This document shows, in pieces, positions 1 through 9,429 of a stretch of 64,000 nucleotides of DNA. The stretch lies in NCBI RefSeq assembly GCF_021568775.1, contig NZ_JAKGSG010000058.1:1-64000 (forward strand), written 5' to 3'. This DNA is from Antribacter soli (GTDB taxonomy: Bacteria > Actinomycetota > Actinomycetes > Actinomycetales > Cellulomonadaceae). A program made the translations under genes and the position numbers. Positions within the stretch are counted from its first letter, which is position 1. Each line of letters opens with the position of its first letter. The notes below the pieces were generated by a model. That model did no database searches. It worked only from the letters and a program-made list of their open reading frames with translations, and was not told the origin of the DNA.

Positions 1-52
1 TCGGCGGCCTGGGGGCACCCTGCGCGCCCCCCGGTGGGGGGGGGGCGGGCGG

Positions 53-77
53 CGGGCACGGCGACCTGCCGTGCCCG
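53..77 (-). terminator. Hairpin downstream of katG
   Basis: A perfect 10-bp stem (CGGGCACGGC / GCCGTGCCCG) with a 5-nt loop lies 12 bases past the katG stop. It has no U-tract, as is usual for high-GC actinobacterial terminators. The preceding bases include an 11-nt G run. Confidence 0.6.
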
Positions 78-88
78 ACGACGGTTGG

Positions 89-2326
<2,238 letters not shown>

Positions 2327-2770
2327 TTACGTGGTGGCTCGTGTCGACCGGGCGGCGGCGCAGCGGGGGCACAGGCCCCAGTACGTGACCTCCGCCTCGT
2401 CGATGGTGAAGCCGTGGTCGTCGGAGGCGGTCAGGCAGGCGGCCTCGCCGACCGCGCAGTCGACGTCGGCGATGTCCCCGCACTCGCGGCAGACGACGTG
2501 GTGGTGGTTGTCCCCGATCCGGGTCTCGTAGCGGGCCGTGGCGCCGGAGGGCTGGATGCAGCGCACCACGCCGGCGGCGGTCAGCGCGTGCAGCGAGTCG
2601 TACACGGCCTGGTGGGAGACATCGGGCAGGTCCTCGCGGACGACGGCGAGCACGGCGCCCGCGTCGGCGTGCGGGTGGGCGGTCAGGGCAGTCAGCACCG
2701 CGACGCGCGGGCGGGTCACCCGGAGCCCGGCCGCGCGCAGCGTCCGCTCGATCTGCTCGGCCGTGGTCAC
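2327..2770 (-). CDS. furA: Fur-family regulator, FurA type
   Basis: Metal-dependent repressor of the Fur family, predicted to repress its own operon and katG. The 147 residues show an N-terminal winged helix (about 1-80, with RVTRPRVAVL and SHQAVYDSLHAL), a His cluster (HHH 89-91), and two CxxC pairs at Cys94/97 and Cys134/137 that would bind structural zinc. I chose the GTG at 2770 because family homology begins there and a promoter sits directly upstream: -35 TTGACT, 17-bp spacer, weak -10 GACGCT, then 6 nt to the GTG. That layout suggests a leaderless mRNA. An upstream in-frame start at 2857 would place the operator inside the gene and is less likely. Confidence 0.93.
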   Translation of the reverse strand: MTTAEQIERTLRAAGLRVTRPRVAVLTALTAHPHADAGAVLAVVREDLPDVSHQAVYDSLHALTAAGVVRCIQPSGATARYETRIGDNHHHVVCRECGDIADVDCAVGEAACLTASDDHGFTIDEAEVTYWGLCPRCAAARSTRATT

Positions 2771-2790
2771 GCCCCAAGCGTCGCCGGTTT

Positions 2791-2807
2791 TCTTGAATGA
2801 GTCAAGA
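2791..2807 (-). promoter_or_regulatory. Fur-type operator over the furA -35 box
   Basis: Inverted repeat TCTTGA-N5-TCAAGA. On the minus strand it reads TCTTGACTCATTCAAGA and overlaps the -35 hexamer TTGACT (2800-2805), so a bound repressor would block RNA polymerase. It resembles the mycobacterial FurA operator as I remember it. It lies 20 bp upstream of the furA GTG, as expected for autoregulation. Confidence 0.75.
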
Positions 2808-2877
2808 CAAGCGGGCGGTGGGGGGTCCGAGGGTTCCCGCGTGGGACCCGGCCTCAAGGCCGTGGAAGGATAGGCCT

Positions 2878-3255
2878 ATGAGCACCACCAGCGAGAACGC
2901 CGCACCCGAGGGCTTCGAGGCCGACGTCGTCGACGCGACGCGCGACATCGCCGACGTCGCCGCCGTCGAGGTCATCACGACCGCCGCCGTGCACCTGATG
3001 AGCGCCGCGGCCGTGAAGTGCGGCCTCGCCGAGGACGCCGACGAGCGGGGCGACCTGGACCTCGACGAGGCGCGCAAGCTGATCAACGCGCTCGCCGCGC
3101 TGGTCACGGCCAGCGCCCCCGACATCGGCAGCCAGCACGCACGGTCGCTGCGCGACGGGCTGCGCTCCCTGCAGCTCGCTTTCCGCGAGGCGTCCGTGAT
3201 CCCGGACGCCCCGGGCGAGGGCCCGGGCGAGAAGTACACCGGCTCCGTCGTCTGA
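2878..3255 (+). CDS. DUF1844 family protein
   Basis: Small acidic helical protein of 125 residues matching the actinobacterial DUF1844 family (core ITTAAVHLMSAAAVKCGLAE, then LDEARKLINALAALV). Function is unknown. I took the ATG at 2878 because a GAAGGA Shine-Dalgarno sequence precedes it and family similarity starts after it. The longer reading from 2797 crosses the furA operator. In many actinobacteria this gene sits just upstream of infC-rpmI-rplT near the his genes. Here the his cluster is close but infC is absent, and a coiled-coil/protease pair follows. Confidence 0.85.
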   Translation: MSTTSENAAPEGFEADVVDATRDIADVAAVEVITTAAVHLMSAAAVKCGLAEDADERGDLDLDEARKLINALAALVTASAPDIGSQHARSLRDGLRSLQLAFREASVIPDAPGEGPGEKYTGSVV

Positions 3256-3282
3256 GTCTGATCCCAGCTTCCCGAAGGCCTC

Positions 3283-3927
3283 ATGTCCACGAACCCAGCG
3301 TCGCCGTTGCCGCCCTCCGTCCCGCCGGCCGCCGCCCCCACGCCCCCAGGGGCCGACCAGGGGGTGGGCTCCGCGTACGGAGCTGCCCAGGTGTACGAGC
3401 CGGTCTCCGGCGTCGGACAGGAGCGCCGCCGCGGGCGGGCTACCCCCGTGCTCGCCGTGCTGCTGGCCGCCGCCGTCGCGTTGGGCACCTACCTGTGGGT
3501 GACCACGGAGCGCTGGCGGGACACGAGCGCGGAGTGGGAGGCCGAGGCCGGCGGGTACGCCCGCGAGGTCGCGGACCTTCGGCTGCAGCTCGACGGCGTG
3601 AACGCCGAGCTGACGTCGGCACGGGAACAGCTCGCGACCGCCACCGACCGGATCACGGACCTGGCGAACGAGAAGGCACAGCTCGGTGACGAGAACGTCG
3701 CGTCGCAGCAGTACCTCGAGTACCAGCGGCGCGTGAGCGAGGCCGCAGGTGTCGTGGCCACCGCGCTGGGCCAGTGCACGGACGGGCAGCAGGAGCTCAT
3801 CGGCTACCTCAAGGACGCCGACTCGTACGACCCCGCCGACCTCGAACGCTTCGAGACCCAGGTCGCGGACCTGTGCACGCAGGCGAAGGACGCGAACACG
3901 GCGCTGCAGCAGGAGCTTCAGCAGTGA
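3283..3927 (+). CDS. Membrane-anchored coiled-coil protein
   Basis: Unrecognised 214-residue protein. It has a Pro/Ala-rich cytoplasmic tail (1-45), a basic stretch RRRGR, one transmembrane segment (about 54-73), and an extracytoplasmic region that starts with a coiled coil (about 80-140, heptad-like LRLQLDGVNAELTSAREQL). Two cysteines follow (Cys165 and one near 192) that could form a disulfide. Topology is probably type II (N-in). Its stop overlaps the start of the lipoprotein protease gene (GTGA), so the two are translationally coupled and may act together at the cell surface. Function is unknown. Confidence 0.75.
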   Translation: MSTNPASPLPPSVPPAAAPTPPGADQGVGSAYGAAQVYEPVSGVGQERRRGRATPVLAVLLAAAVALGTYLWVTTERWRDTSAEWEAEAGGYAREVADLRLQLDGVNAELTSAREQLATATDRITDLANEKAQLGDENVASQQYLEYQRRVSEAAGVVATALGQCTDGQQELIGYLKDADSYDPADLERFETQVADLCTQAKDANTALQQELQQ

Positions 3928-4658
3928 GACACCGGCTCGCCGCGGCCTGCGGGGCCGCCGTCGTCGTCGCGGTCACGACCGCCGGCTGCGGCGTGCTGCC
4001 GCCGTTGCCGGAGCCGGTGCCGGTCGACATCGTGCCCACCGTCGCGCCGTCGCTGGCGCCCGAAGGCGCCGAGAACCTCTCCCCCGACGGCTTCGACGCC
4101 GTCGAGCGGATGGCGGTGCGGATCCGGAACGTCGGCTGCAGCGCCCTGTCCACCGGGTCCGGGTTCGCGATCGACGAGCACACGCTCATCACGAACAAGC
4201 ACGTCGTCGCGGACTCGGCGGAGCTCGAGGTCAGCACGTACGACGGCCGCGACATCGCCGTCGACACCGCGAGCACGGCCGCTCTGGCCGACCTGGCCGT
4301 GGTCCGCACGGAGGACCCGCTGCCCTCCTATCCCGACCTCGCCGAGGGCGACCCGGTCGCGGGCGACCCCGTCACGGTCGTGGGCTACCCGGAGGGCGGC
4401 GCGCTCACCGTGACGACGGGCACCGTCATCGGCACCGCGCACGACCCGCTCAACGCCAACCTGGGCGAGGTGCTGGTCACGGACGCGCCGGTCGAGCCCG
4501 GTTCGTCGGGGTCCGCCGCGCTCGACGAGGAGGGACACGTCATCGGGGTCGTCTACGCGAAGACGGCGGACGGGCAGAGCCTGCTCGTGCCGCTGTCGAC
4601 GCTGCAGCAGATGCTCGACGACGACGCCTCGTTCACACCGGCCGCGACCTGCAACTGA
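3924..4658 (+). CDS. Lipoprotein trypsin-like serine protease
   Basis: Predicted extracytoplasmic lipoprotein of 244 residues. The signal peptide ends in lipobox TTAGC with the lipidated Cys22. A trypsin/HtrA-fold protease domain (about 60-235) follows, with a complete triad: His93 in TNKHVV, Asp123 in AALADLAVV, and Ser195 in EPGSSGSAAL. No PDZ domain follows, so it is shorter than HtrA/DegP. The GTG start overlaps the stop of the coiled-coil gene. The substrate is unknown. Triad spacing supports an active peptidase of the S1 clan. A convergent gene ends only 21 bases downstream. Confidence 0.88.
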   Translation: MRHRLAAACGAAVVVAVTTAGCGVLPPLPEPVPVDIVPTVAPSLAPEGAENLSPDGFDAVERMAVRIRNVGCSALSTGSGFAIDEHTLITNKHVVADSAELEVSTYDGRDIAVDTASTAALADLAVVRTEDPLPSYPDLAEGDPVAGDPVTVVGYPEGGALTVTTGTVIGTAHDPLNANLGEVLVTDAPVEPGSSGSAALDEEGHVIGVVYAKTADGQSLLVPLSTLQQMLDDDASFTPAATCN

Positions 4659-4679
4659 CGGCATCCGGCCGGTGATCGT

Positions 4680-5438
4680 CTACCGCGCGGCGCCGATCCG
4701 CAGCTCGAGCGAGTCCACGCGCTCGGAGATCACGTCCGACGCCCCGAGGCGCGCGTTGACCTGAGCGAGCACCGCGTCCAGACCGGCGCGGTCGAGGCCG
4801 GGGTCCAGCGCCAGCACCACCGCGACCTCGGCCTTGCGGCCGGGCTCGGCGTGCGCCCGCACGACGTGCTGAACGGGCGCGGCGGCCACCGTCACGGCGG
4901 AGGCCACCTCGGGATCCACGGTGGGCCCGTCGGCCCCTGGCACGAGCGCGGGGCGCCACTCGCGACCCTGCGCCAGCGCCCAGACGGCCGGGCGCGGGAC
5001 GAGGACGGTGACGGGTCCGCCCGGGTCGACGACGAGCAGCGCCCAGTCCTCGCTGACGGCGGACAGCGCGGCGCGCGGCGCCTCGACGGGGACGGGCCGG
5101 GCGTCGGCGCGCCACGCGGCCATGGACGCGACCGACGTGAACACCGGCAGCGCGCGGCGGCCGTCGGGCGCCTCGAGCGCGACGACGCCGGCCGCCGCCT
5201 CCTTGTCGACGTGCAGCCCGTCCGGCGTCTCCTCGACGGCGCCGAGCTCGGCGAGCACCGGCACCAGCACGCGCGTCGCGGCGAGCCGCGCCACGACGTC
5301 GCGCAGGGGCGTGGTGCCGGCCGCGTGGCCGGCCATCAGGGCGGCGAGCTCGGGGTCGGCGGACCCGTCGTCACCGGCGAAGCTGGAGGTCGGCTGGATC
5401 GACTTCCCGCCGCCCTTGGCGAACGGGGCCGCACTCAC
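4680..5438 (-). CDS. SseB family protein
   Basis: The 252-residue protein resembles actinobacterial SseB-domain proteins encoded next to hisA. The first half has the SseB-like pattern [20 protein letters not shown] followed by [10 protein letters not shown]. The second half resembles a C-terminal SseB domain ([11 protein letters not shown]-like segment, then alternating Leu/Val). Its GTG start overlaps the hisA stop (GTGA), so it is the last gene of the his operon and translationally coupled. Members have no agreed biochemical role. Whether it affects histidine synthesis is unknown. Confidence 0.8.
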   Translation of the reverse strand: MSAAPFAKGGGKSIQPTSSFAGDDGSADPELAALMAGHAAGTTPLRDVVARLAATRVLVPVLAELGAVEETPDGLHVDKEAAAGVVALEAPDGRRALPVFTSVASMAAWRADARPVPVEAPRAALSAVSEDWALLVVDPGGPVTVLVPRPAVWALAQGREWRPALVPGADGPTVDPEVASAVTVAAAPVQHVVRAHAEPGRKAEVAVVLALDPGLDRAGLDAVLAQVNARLGASDVISERVDSLELRIGAAR

Positions 5439-6163
5439 GGCCGGCCTGCCACGTCGAGCGCCTCGGGGAGCGTGAACGCGCGCGCGTACAGGGCCTTGCC
5501 GACGACGGCGCCCTCGATCCGCGGCGTGAGGGAGCGCAGCGCCCGCAGGTCGTCGAGCGAGGAGATCCCGCCGGACGCGACCACCGCGGCGGAGGTGCGC
5601 GAGGCGACCTCGCTCAGCAGCTCGAGGTTCGGCCCGCGCAGCGTGCCGTCCTTCGTCACGTCGGTGACCACGTAGCGGGAGCAGCCCGCCTCGTCGAGAC
5701 GCGCGAGCACCTCCCAGAGGTCCCCGCCCTCTTGCGTCCAGCCGCGCGCGGCCAGCGTGGTGCCCCGCACATCGAGGCCGACGGCGACGCGGTCGCCGTA
5801 CTCGGCGATGACCTTCGCGGTCCATGCCGGGTCCTCGAGGGCGGCCGTGCCGATGTTGACCCGGCGGGCGCCGGTGGCCAGCGCGCGCTCGAGCGAGGCA
5901 TCGTCGCGGATCCCGCCGGAGAGCTCGACCTGCACGTCGAGCCGCGTCACGACGTCGGCGAGCAGCTCCGCGTTGGAGCCCCTCCCGAACGCGGCGTCGA
6001 GGTCGACGAGGTGGATCCACTCGGCCCCGCCGGCCTGCCAGTCGAGGGCGGCGGCCAGCGGGTCGCCGTACGAGGTCTCGGAGCCGGCCTCGCCCTGGAC
6101 CAGGCGTACGGCCTGGCCGTCGGCGACGTCGACGGCGGGCAGCAGCACGAGTCGGTCGGTCAT
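5435..6163 (-). CDS. hisA: HisA/PriA phosphoribosyl isomerase
   Basis: TIM-barrel isomerase that converts ProFAR to PRFAR in histidine synthesis. In actinobacteria this protein (PriA) usually also does the TrpF step of tryptophan synthesis. The 242 residues start at the ATG in [20 protein letters not shown], where the first catalytic Asp lies. The second is in [15 protein letters not shown]. The phosphate-binding GG ([13 protein letters not shown]) is present. Dual function is inferred from lineage, because TrpF cannot be looked for here. It is separated from hisH by 136 bases containing strong inverted repeats, which is unusual inside this otherwise overlapping operon. Confidence 0.95.
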   Translation of the reverse strand: MTDRLVLLPAVDVADGQAVRLVQGEAGSETSYGDPLAAALDWQAGGAEWIHLVDLDAAFGRGSNAELLADVVTRLDVQVELSGGIRDDASLERALATGARRVNIGTAALEDPAWTAKVIAEYGDRVAVGLDVRGTTLAARGWTQEGGDLWEVLARLDEAGCSRYVVTDVTKDGTLRGPNLELLSEVASRTSAAVVASGGISSLDDLRALRSLTPRIEGAVVGKALYARAFTLPEALDVAGRP

Positions 6164-6181
6164 GTCTCTCCTTCGTTCGGT

Positions 6182-6284
6182 GGTGCCCGACGCCGTCCGG
6201 GCGGCGGGGACCGGCGCCCTGAAGCTCTGGTCCGCCTGCGGACGGGACGCGTCCGCAGGGGCGACCCGTCCGCCGTCGGGCACC
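6182..6284. repeat. Nested inverted repeats between hisH and hisA
   Basis: Outer arms GGTGCCCGACG (6182-6192) and CGTCGGGCACC (6274-6284) are perfect 11-bp complements. They enclose a second hairpin, CTGCGGACG (6236-6244) / CGTCCGCAG (6250-6258). The right part (6261-6282) is a 22-bp sequence repeated exactly at 51741-51762. It could be an intra-operon attenuator or processing site, or a dispersed palindromic element. Confidence 0.65.
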
Positions 6285-6299
6285 TGTGAAACGGTGCGC

Positions 6300-6962
6300 T
6301 CAGGCGAGCGAGCGCACCCAGTTCTCGAGCAGGGTGGCGCCGGCGTCGCCGGACTTCTCCGGGTGGAACTGCGTAGCGGCGAGCGGGCCGTCCTCGACGG
6401 CCGCCACGAACCGCGCGCCGTGCTCCGCCGTCCCGTGGTGCGCCCAGGTGACGAGGGGCGGCGTGAAGCGGGGGCTCGCGAGGTCGTCGTGACCCTGCGT
6501 GAACTCCTGCGCGGCGTAGGAGTGCACGAAGTAGAACCGCTCGTCGCGCACGCCCTCGAACAGGACGGAACCCTCGGGTGCCTCGACCCTGGACCAGCCC
6601 ATGTTCGGCACCACGGGCGCGTCGAGCCGGGTCACGGTCCCGGCCCACTCCCCCAGCCCGGCGGCGTGCTGACCGTGCTCGACGCCCTCCGTGAACATGA
6701 TCTGCATGCCCACGCAGATGCCGAGGACGGGCCGCCCGCCGGCGAGGCGGCGATCCACCACCTCGTCGCCGCGCACGGCGCGCAGGCCCTCCATGCAGGC
6801 CGCGAACGCGCCGACGCCCGGCACGAGGAGGCCGTCCGCCTCCTGGGCCGCCGAACGGTCGGCCGTGAGCTCGACCTCCGCACCGACGCGCTCGAGCGCA
6901 CGGACGGCGGAGCGGACGTTGCCGAAGCCGTAGTCGAGGACGACGACGCTCGGAGAGCCCAT
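6300..6962 (-). CDS. hisH: Imidazole glycerol phosphate synthase, glutaminase subunit HisH
   Basis: Class I glutamine amidotransferase that feeds ammonia to HisF. The catalytic Cys83 is in [11 protein letters not shown], and the His is in [10 protein letters not shown] with Glu two residues on. The 220-residue length is normal. The start is the ATG at 6962 (TGATG overlap with the preceding gene). A GTG one codon upstream (6965) is equally possible. Its partner hisF is not in this window. Confidence 0.95.
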   Translation of the reverse strand: MGSPSVVVLDYGFGNVRSAVRALERVGAEVELTADRSAAQEADGLLVPGVGAFAACMEGLRAVRGDEVVDRRLAGGRPVLGICVGMQIMFTEGVEHGQHAAGLGEWAGTVTRLDAPVVPNMGWSRVEAPEGSVLFEGVRDERFYFVHSYAAQEFTQGHDDLASPRFTPPLVTWAHHGTAEHGARFVAAVEDGPLAATQFHPEKSGDAGATLLENWVRSLA

Positions 6963-7516
6963 CACTGCTTCTTCCGGGCGCGCCGCGCCGCCGAGGTGAG
7001 GAGGCGCATCGCCTTGAACCGGCTGATGTCCTTCGATGCCATGACGCCCGGCAGGTCCGCGACCGCGCGGAAGCCGGTCAGCAGGTCCTCGAGCTCCTCG
7101 GGCGCGCCGCCCAGGACGAGGCCCGGGGAAAGCTCGTCACCGCGCTCGCCGTCCGTGAACCGGATCGCGGTGAGCTGCTCACCGCGGCGCGTCACGAGGA
7201 TCAGCGGCACGCCGCGGACGAGCTGCGAGATCGCGGCGGCGGCTCGCTCGGAGGCGTCCCCCGCGCGGTCGCGCAGCACGGCGAGGGCGCCGACCGCGGT
7301 CGGGACGGCGTCGACGTCGAGACCCGCGAGCGAGCAGGCCGCGGCGAGCGGCTCGGCTCCCGCGATCTGCGTGATCAGGATCGCGAGGTCGGGGTCGGTC
7401 GTGGGTTCGGTGAGCGCCGAGAGGTCATCGGGGATCTCGAACTCGAGGTCTCCGAGGTCACCCAGGTCGTCGGGGATCTCCGGCGTGCCAGGCTTCTCGT
7501 TCGGGGTGTCGGTCAT
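6962..7516 (-). CDS. Conserved protein of the his operon, function unknown
   Basis: 184-residue soluble protein between hisB and hisH. It opens with an acidic, probably disordered tail rich in [17 protein letters not shown] and ends in a basic helix ([11 protein letters not shown]). I know of similar unnamed genes in the his operon of related Micrococcales but no function. The ATG at 7516 follows the hisB stop by 4 bases, and its own stop overlaps hisH. It is therefore firmly part of the operon and may be an accessory or regulatory factor. Confidence 0.7.
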   Translation of the reverse strand: MTDTPNEKPGTPEIPDDLGDLGDLEFEIPDDLSALTEPTTDPDLAILITQIAGAEPLAAACSLAGLDVDAVPTAVGALAVLRDRAGDASERAAAAISQLVRGVPLILVTRRGEQLTAIRFTDGERGDELSPGLVLGGAPEELEDLLTGFRAVADLPGVMASKDISRFKAMRLLTSAARRARKKQ

Positions 7517-7520
7517 GCGG

Positions 7521-8120
7521 TTACAGCGCACCCTTCGTGGACGGGATGCCCTCGACGCGCGGGTCGAGGGCGACGGCGGCGCGCAGCGCGCGGGCCAGCG
7601 CCTTGAACTGGGCCTCGACGATGTGGTGCGGGTCGCGGCCGGCCAGCACGCGCACGTGGAGGCAGATGCTGGCGTGGTGCGCGAGCGACTCCAGGACGTG
7701 CCGGGTCAGCGATCCCGTGAAGTGCCCGCCGATGAGGTGGTACTCCTGCCCGGCCGGCTCCCCCTCGTGCACCAGGTAGGGGCGGCCGGACACGTCCACG
7801 ACCGCGAGCGCCAGCGCCTCGTCGAGCGGCACGGTCGCGTCGCCGAAGCGGGCGATCCCGGCCTTGTCGCCGAGCGCCTCGCGCAGGGCCTGGCCGATGC
7901 AGATGGCGACGTCCTCGACGGTGTGGTGGGCGTCGATGTGGGTGTCGCCCGTCGCGTGGACGGTCAGGTCGATGAGGGAGTGCTTGCCGAGCGCGGTGAG
8001 CATGTGGTCGTAGAACGGCACGCCTGTGCTGATGTCCGTGCGGCCCGTGCCGTCGAGGTCGAGCTCGACGAGGACCTTGGACTCCGACGTGGCGCGTTCG
8101 ACGCGGGCCGTCCTGCTCAT
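7521..8120 (-). CDS. hisB: Imidazoleglycerol-phosphate dehydratase HisB
   Basis: Manganese-dependent dehydratase, sixth step of histidine synthesis. The 199-residue monofunctional form is seen, with the two metal-binding motifs DAHHTVED and [11 protein letters not shown] and the substrate loop [11 protein letters not shown]. The start is the ATG at 8120, which overlaps the hisC stop (ATGA). A longer in-frame reading into hisC is a shadow. Confidence 0.96.
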   Translation of the reverse strand: MSRTARVERATSESKVLVELDLDGTGRTDISTGVPFYDHMLTALGKHSLIDLTVHATGDTHIDAHHTVEDVAICIGQALREALGDKAGIARFGDATVPLDEALALAVVDVSGRPYLVHEGEPAGQEYHLIGGHFTGSLTRHVLESLAHHASICLHVRVLAGRDPHHIVEAQFKALARALRAAVALDPRVEGIPSTKGAL

Positions 8121-9289
8121 GCTTCCTCGCTGTCCGGTTCGATGACCTGGGTGAGGGCGTCCTTGAACGCCTGCGTCTCGGCGGGGGTGCCGACGGACAC
8201 GCGCAGCCAGCCCTCCGGGCCGACCTCGCGGATGAGCACGCCCCGGTCGAGCAGGCCCTGCCAGACGGCGTGCCGGTCGCCGAACGTGCCGAAGAGCACG
8301 AAGTTCGCGTCGGACTCCGCGACCACGAACGGACGGCCGTCGGGGTGGCGCCGGGCGCGCAGCCACGCGACGAGGGCGTCGCGCTCGCCTCGCAGGGCGT
8401 CGACCTGGGCGAGCAGGGACTCGCGGTGGCGCAGCGCGGCGCGGGCCGTCGCCTGCGTGACGGCGCTCAGGTGGTACGGGAGCCGGACGACCCGCAGCGC
8501 GTCGACGAGCTCGCGGGACGCGGCGAGGTAGCCGACGCGGGCGCCGGCGAGCGCGAACGCCTTCGACATGGTGCGCGTCACCGCGAGGTGCGGGTAGCGC
8601 GCGAGCAGCTCCAGGGCCGAGGGCGTGCCGGCGCGGCGGAACTCCGCGTACGCCTCGTCGACCACGACGACGGCGGGGGCGCCCGTGCCGTCGACGTCCA
8701 CCGTGAGCGCCGCCTCGCAGACGGCCTCGATCGTGGCGGTGGGCAGGGCGGTGCCCGTCGGGTTGTTGGGGCTGGCCAGCAGGATCACGGACGGACGGAC
8801 CTCACGGACCGCGGCGGCGGCGGCCTGCGGGTCGAGCGTGAAGTCCGCCTCGCGCCGCCCGGCGACCCACGCGGTGTGGGTGTCGCGCGCGTACTCCGGG
8901 TACATGGAGTAGGTGGGCGCGAAGGACAGGGCGGTGCGGCCGGGGCCGCCGAAGGCCTGCAGGACGTGCAGCATGATCTCGTTCGACCCGTTCGCGGCCC
9001 AGATCTGCTCGTGCGTGAGGCGGACGCCCGACTCGAGCTCGAGGAAGTCGGCGAGATCCTGGCGCAGGGCCGGGAAGTCGCGGTCGGGGTACCGGTTCAG
9101 GCCGCGGGCAGCGCGCGTCACCTCGTCCGCGATGGTCGCCACCACGTCGTCGCCGGGCGGGTACGGGTTCTCGTTGACGTTGAGCAGCACCGGCACGTCG
9201 AGCTGCGGGGCGCCGTACGGCTCCTCGCCGGCGAGCTCGGGGCGGATCGGCAGGACGGTCCGCCGTTCCGTGCTGGGGGTGGTGGTCAC
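8117..9289 (-). CDS. hisC: Histidinol-phosphate aminotransferase HisC
   Basis: Fold-type I PLP aminotransferase for imidazole-acetol phosphate. The PLP lysine is Lys243 in [16 protein letters not shown]. The Asp/Tyr that contact PLP are in [11 protein letters not shown], and the substrate loop is LASPNNPTG. 390 residues, first gene of the operon hisC-hisB-orf-hisH-hisA-sseB. The GTG start is preceded by -10 hexamer TAGACT with a 6-nt gap (9296-9301), which suggests leaderless transcription. Divergent to recQ. Confidence 0.96.
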   Translation of the reverse strand: MTTTPSTERRTVLPIRPELAGEEPYGAPQLDVPVLLNVNENPYPPGDDVVATIADEVTRAARGLNRYPDRDFPALRQDLADFLELESGVRLTHEQIWAANGSNEIMLHVLQAFGGPGRTALSFAPTYSMYPEYARDTHTAWVAGRREADFTLDPQAAAAAVREVRPSVILLASPNNPTGTALPTATIEAVCEAALTVDVDGTGAPAVVVVDEAYAEFRRAGTPSALELLARYPHLAVTRTMSKAFALAGARVGYLAASRELVDALRVVRLPYHLSAVTQATARAALRHRESLLAQVDALRGERDALVAWLRARRHPDGRPFVVAESDANFVLFGTFGDRHAVWQGLLDRGVLIREVGPEGWLRVSVGTPAETQAFKDALTQVIEPDSEEA

Positions 9290-9295
9290 GGGCCC

Positions 9296-9301
9296 AGTCT
9301 A
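9296..9301 (-). promoter_or_regulatory. -10 box of the hisC operon (leaderless)
   Basis: TAGACT on the minus strand ends 6 nt before the hisC GTG. Transcription would begin at or next to the start codon. No clear -35 box was found. Confidence 0.6.
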
Positions 9302-9417
9302 CGGAGGGTCCGACGGCGGGCTCACCCGGGTCCGCACAGCGAGCAGTCCCCGCCGGCCCCTCCCGGGGTTGTCCACAGGCCGCGCGCGGAGGGCGACGCG
9401 GTGTGGGTGGTCGCCCC

Positions 9418-9423
9418 TACGAT
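9418..9423 (+). promoter_or_regulatory. -10 box of recQ (leaderless)
   Basis: TACGAT ends 6 nt before the recQ GTG at 9430. This is the same geometry as hisC on the other strand of this 140-bp divergent region. Confidence 0.55.
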
Positions 9424-9429
9424 CGAGGC

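Noticed and set aside
4659-4679. Terminator in the 21-base convergent gap between the lipoprotein protease and SseB genes
   Set aside because: Only a short CCGGCCGG self-complement is present, too weak to call.
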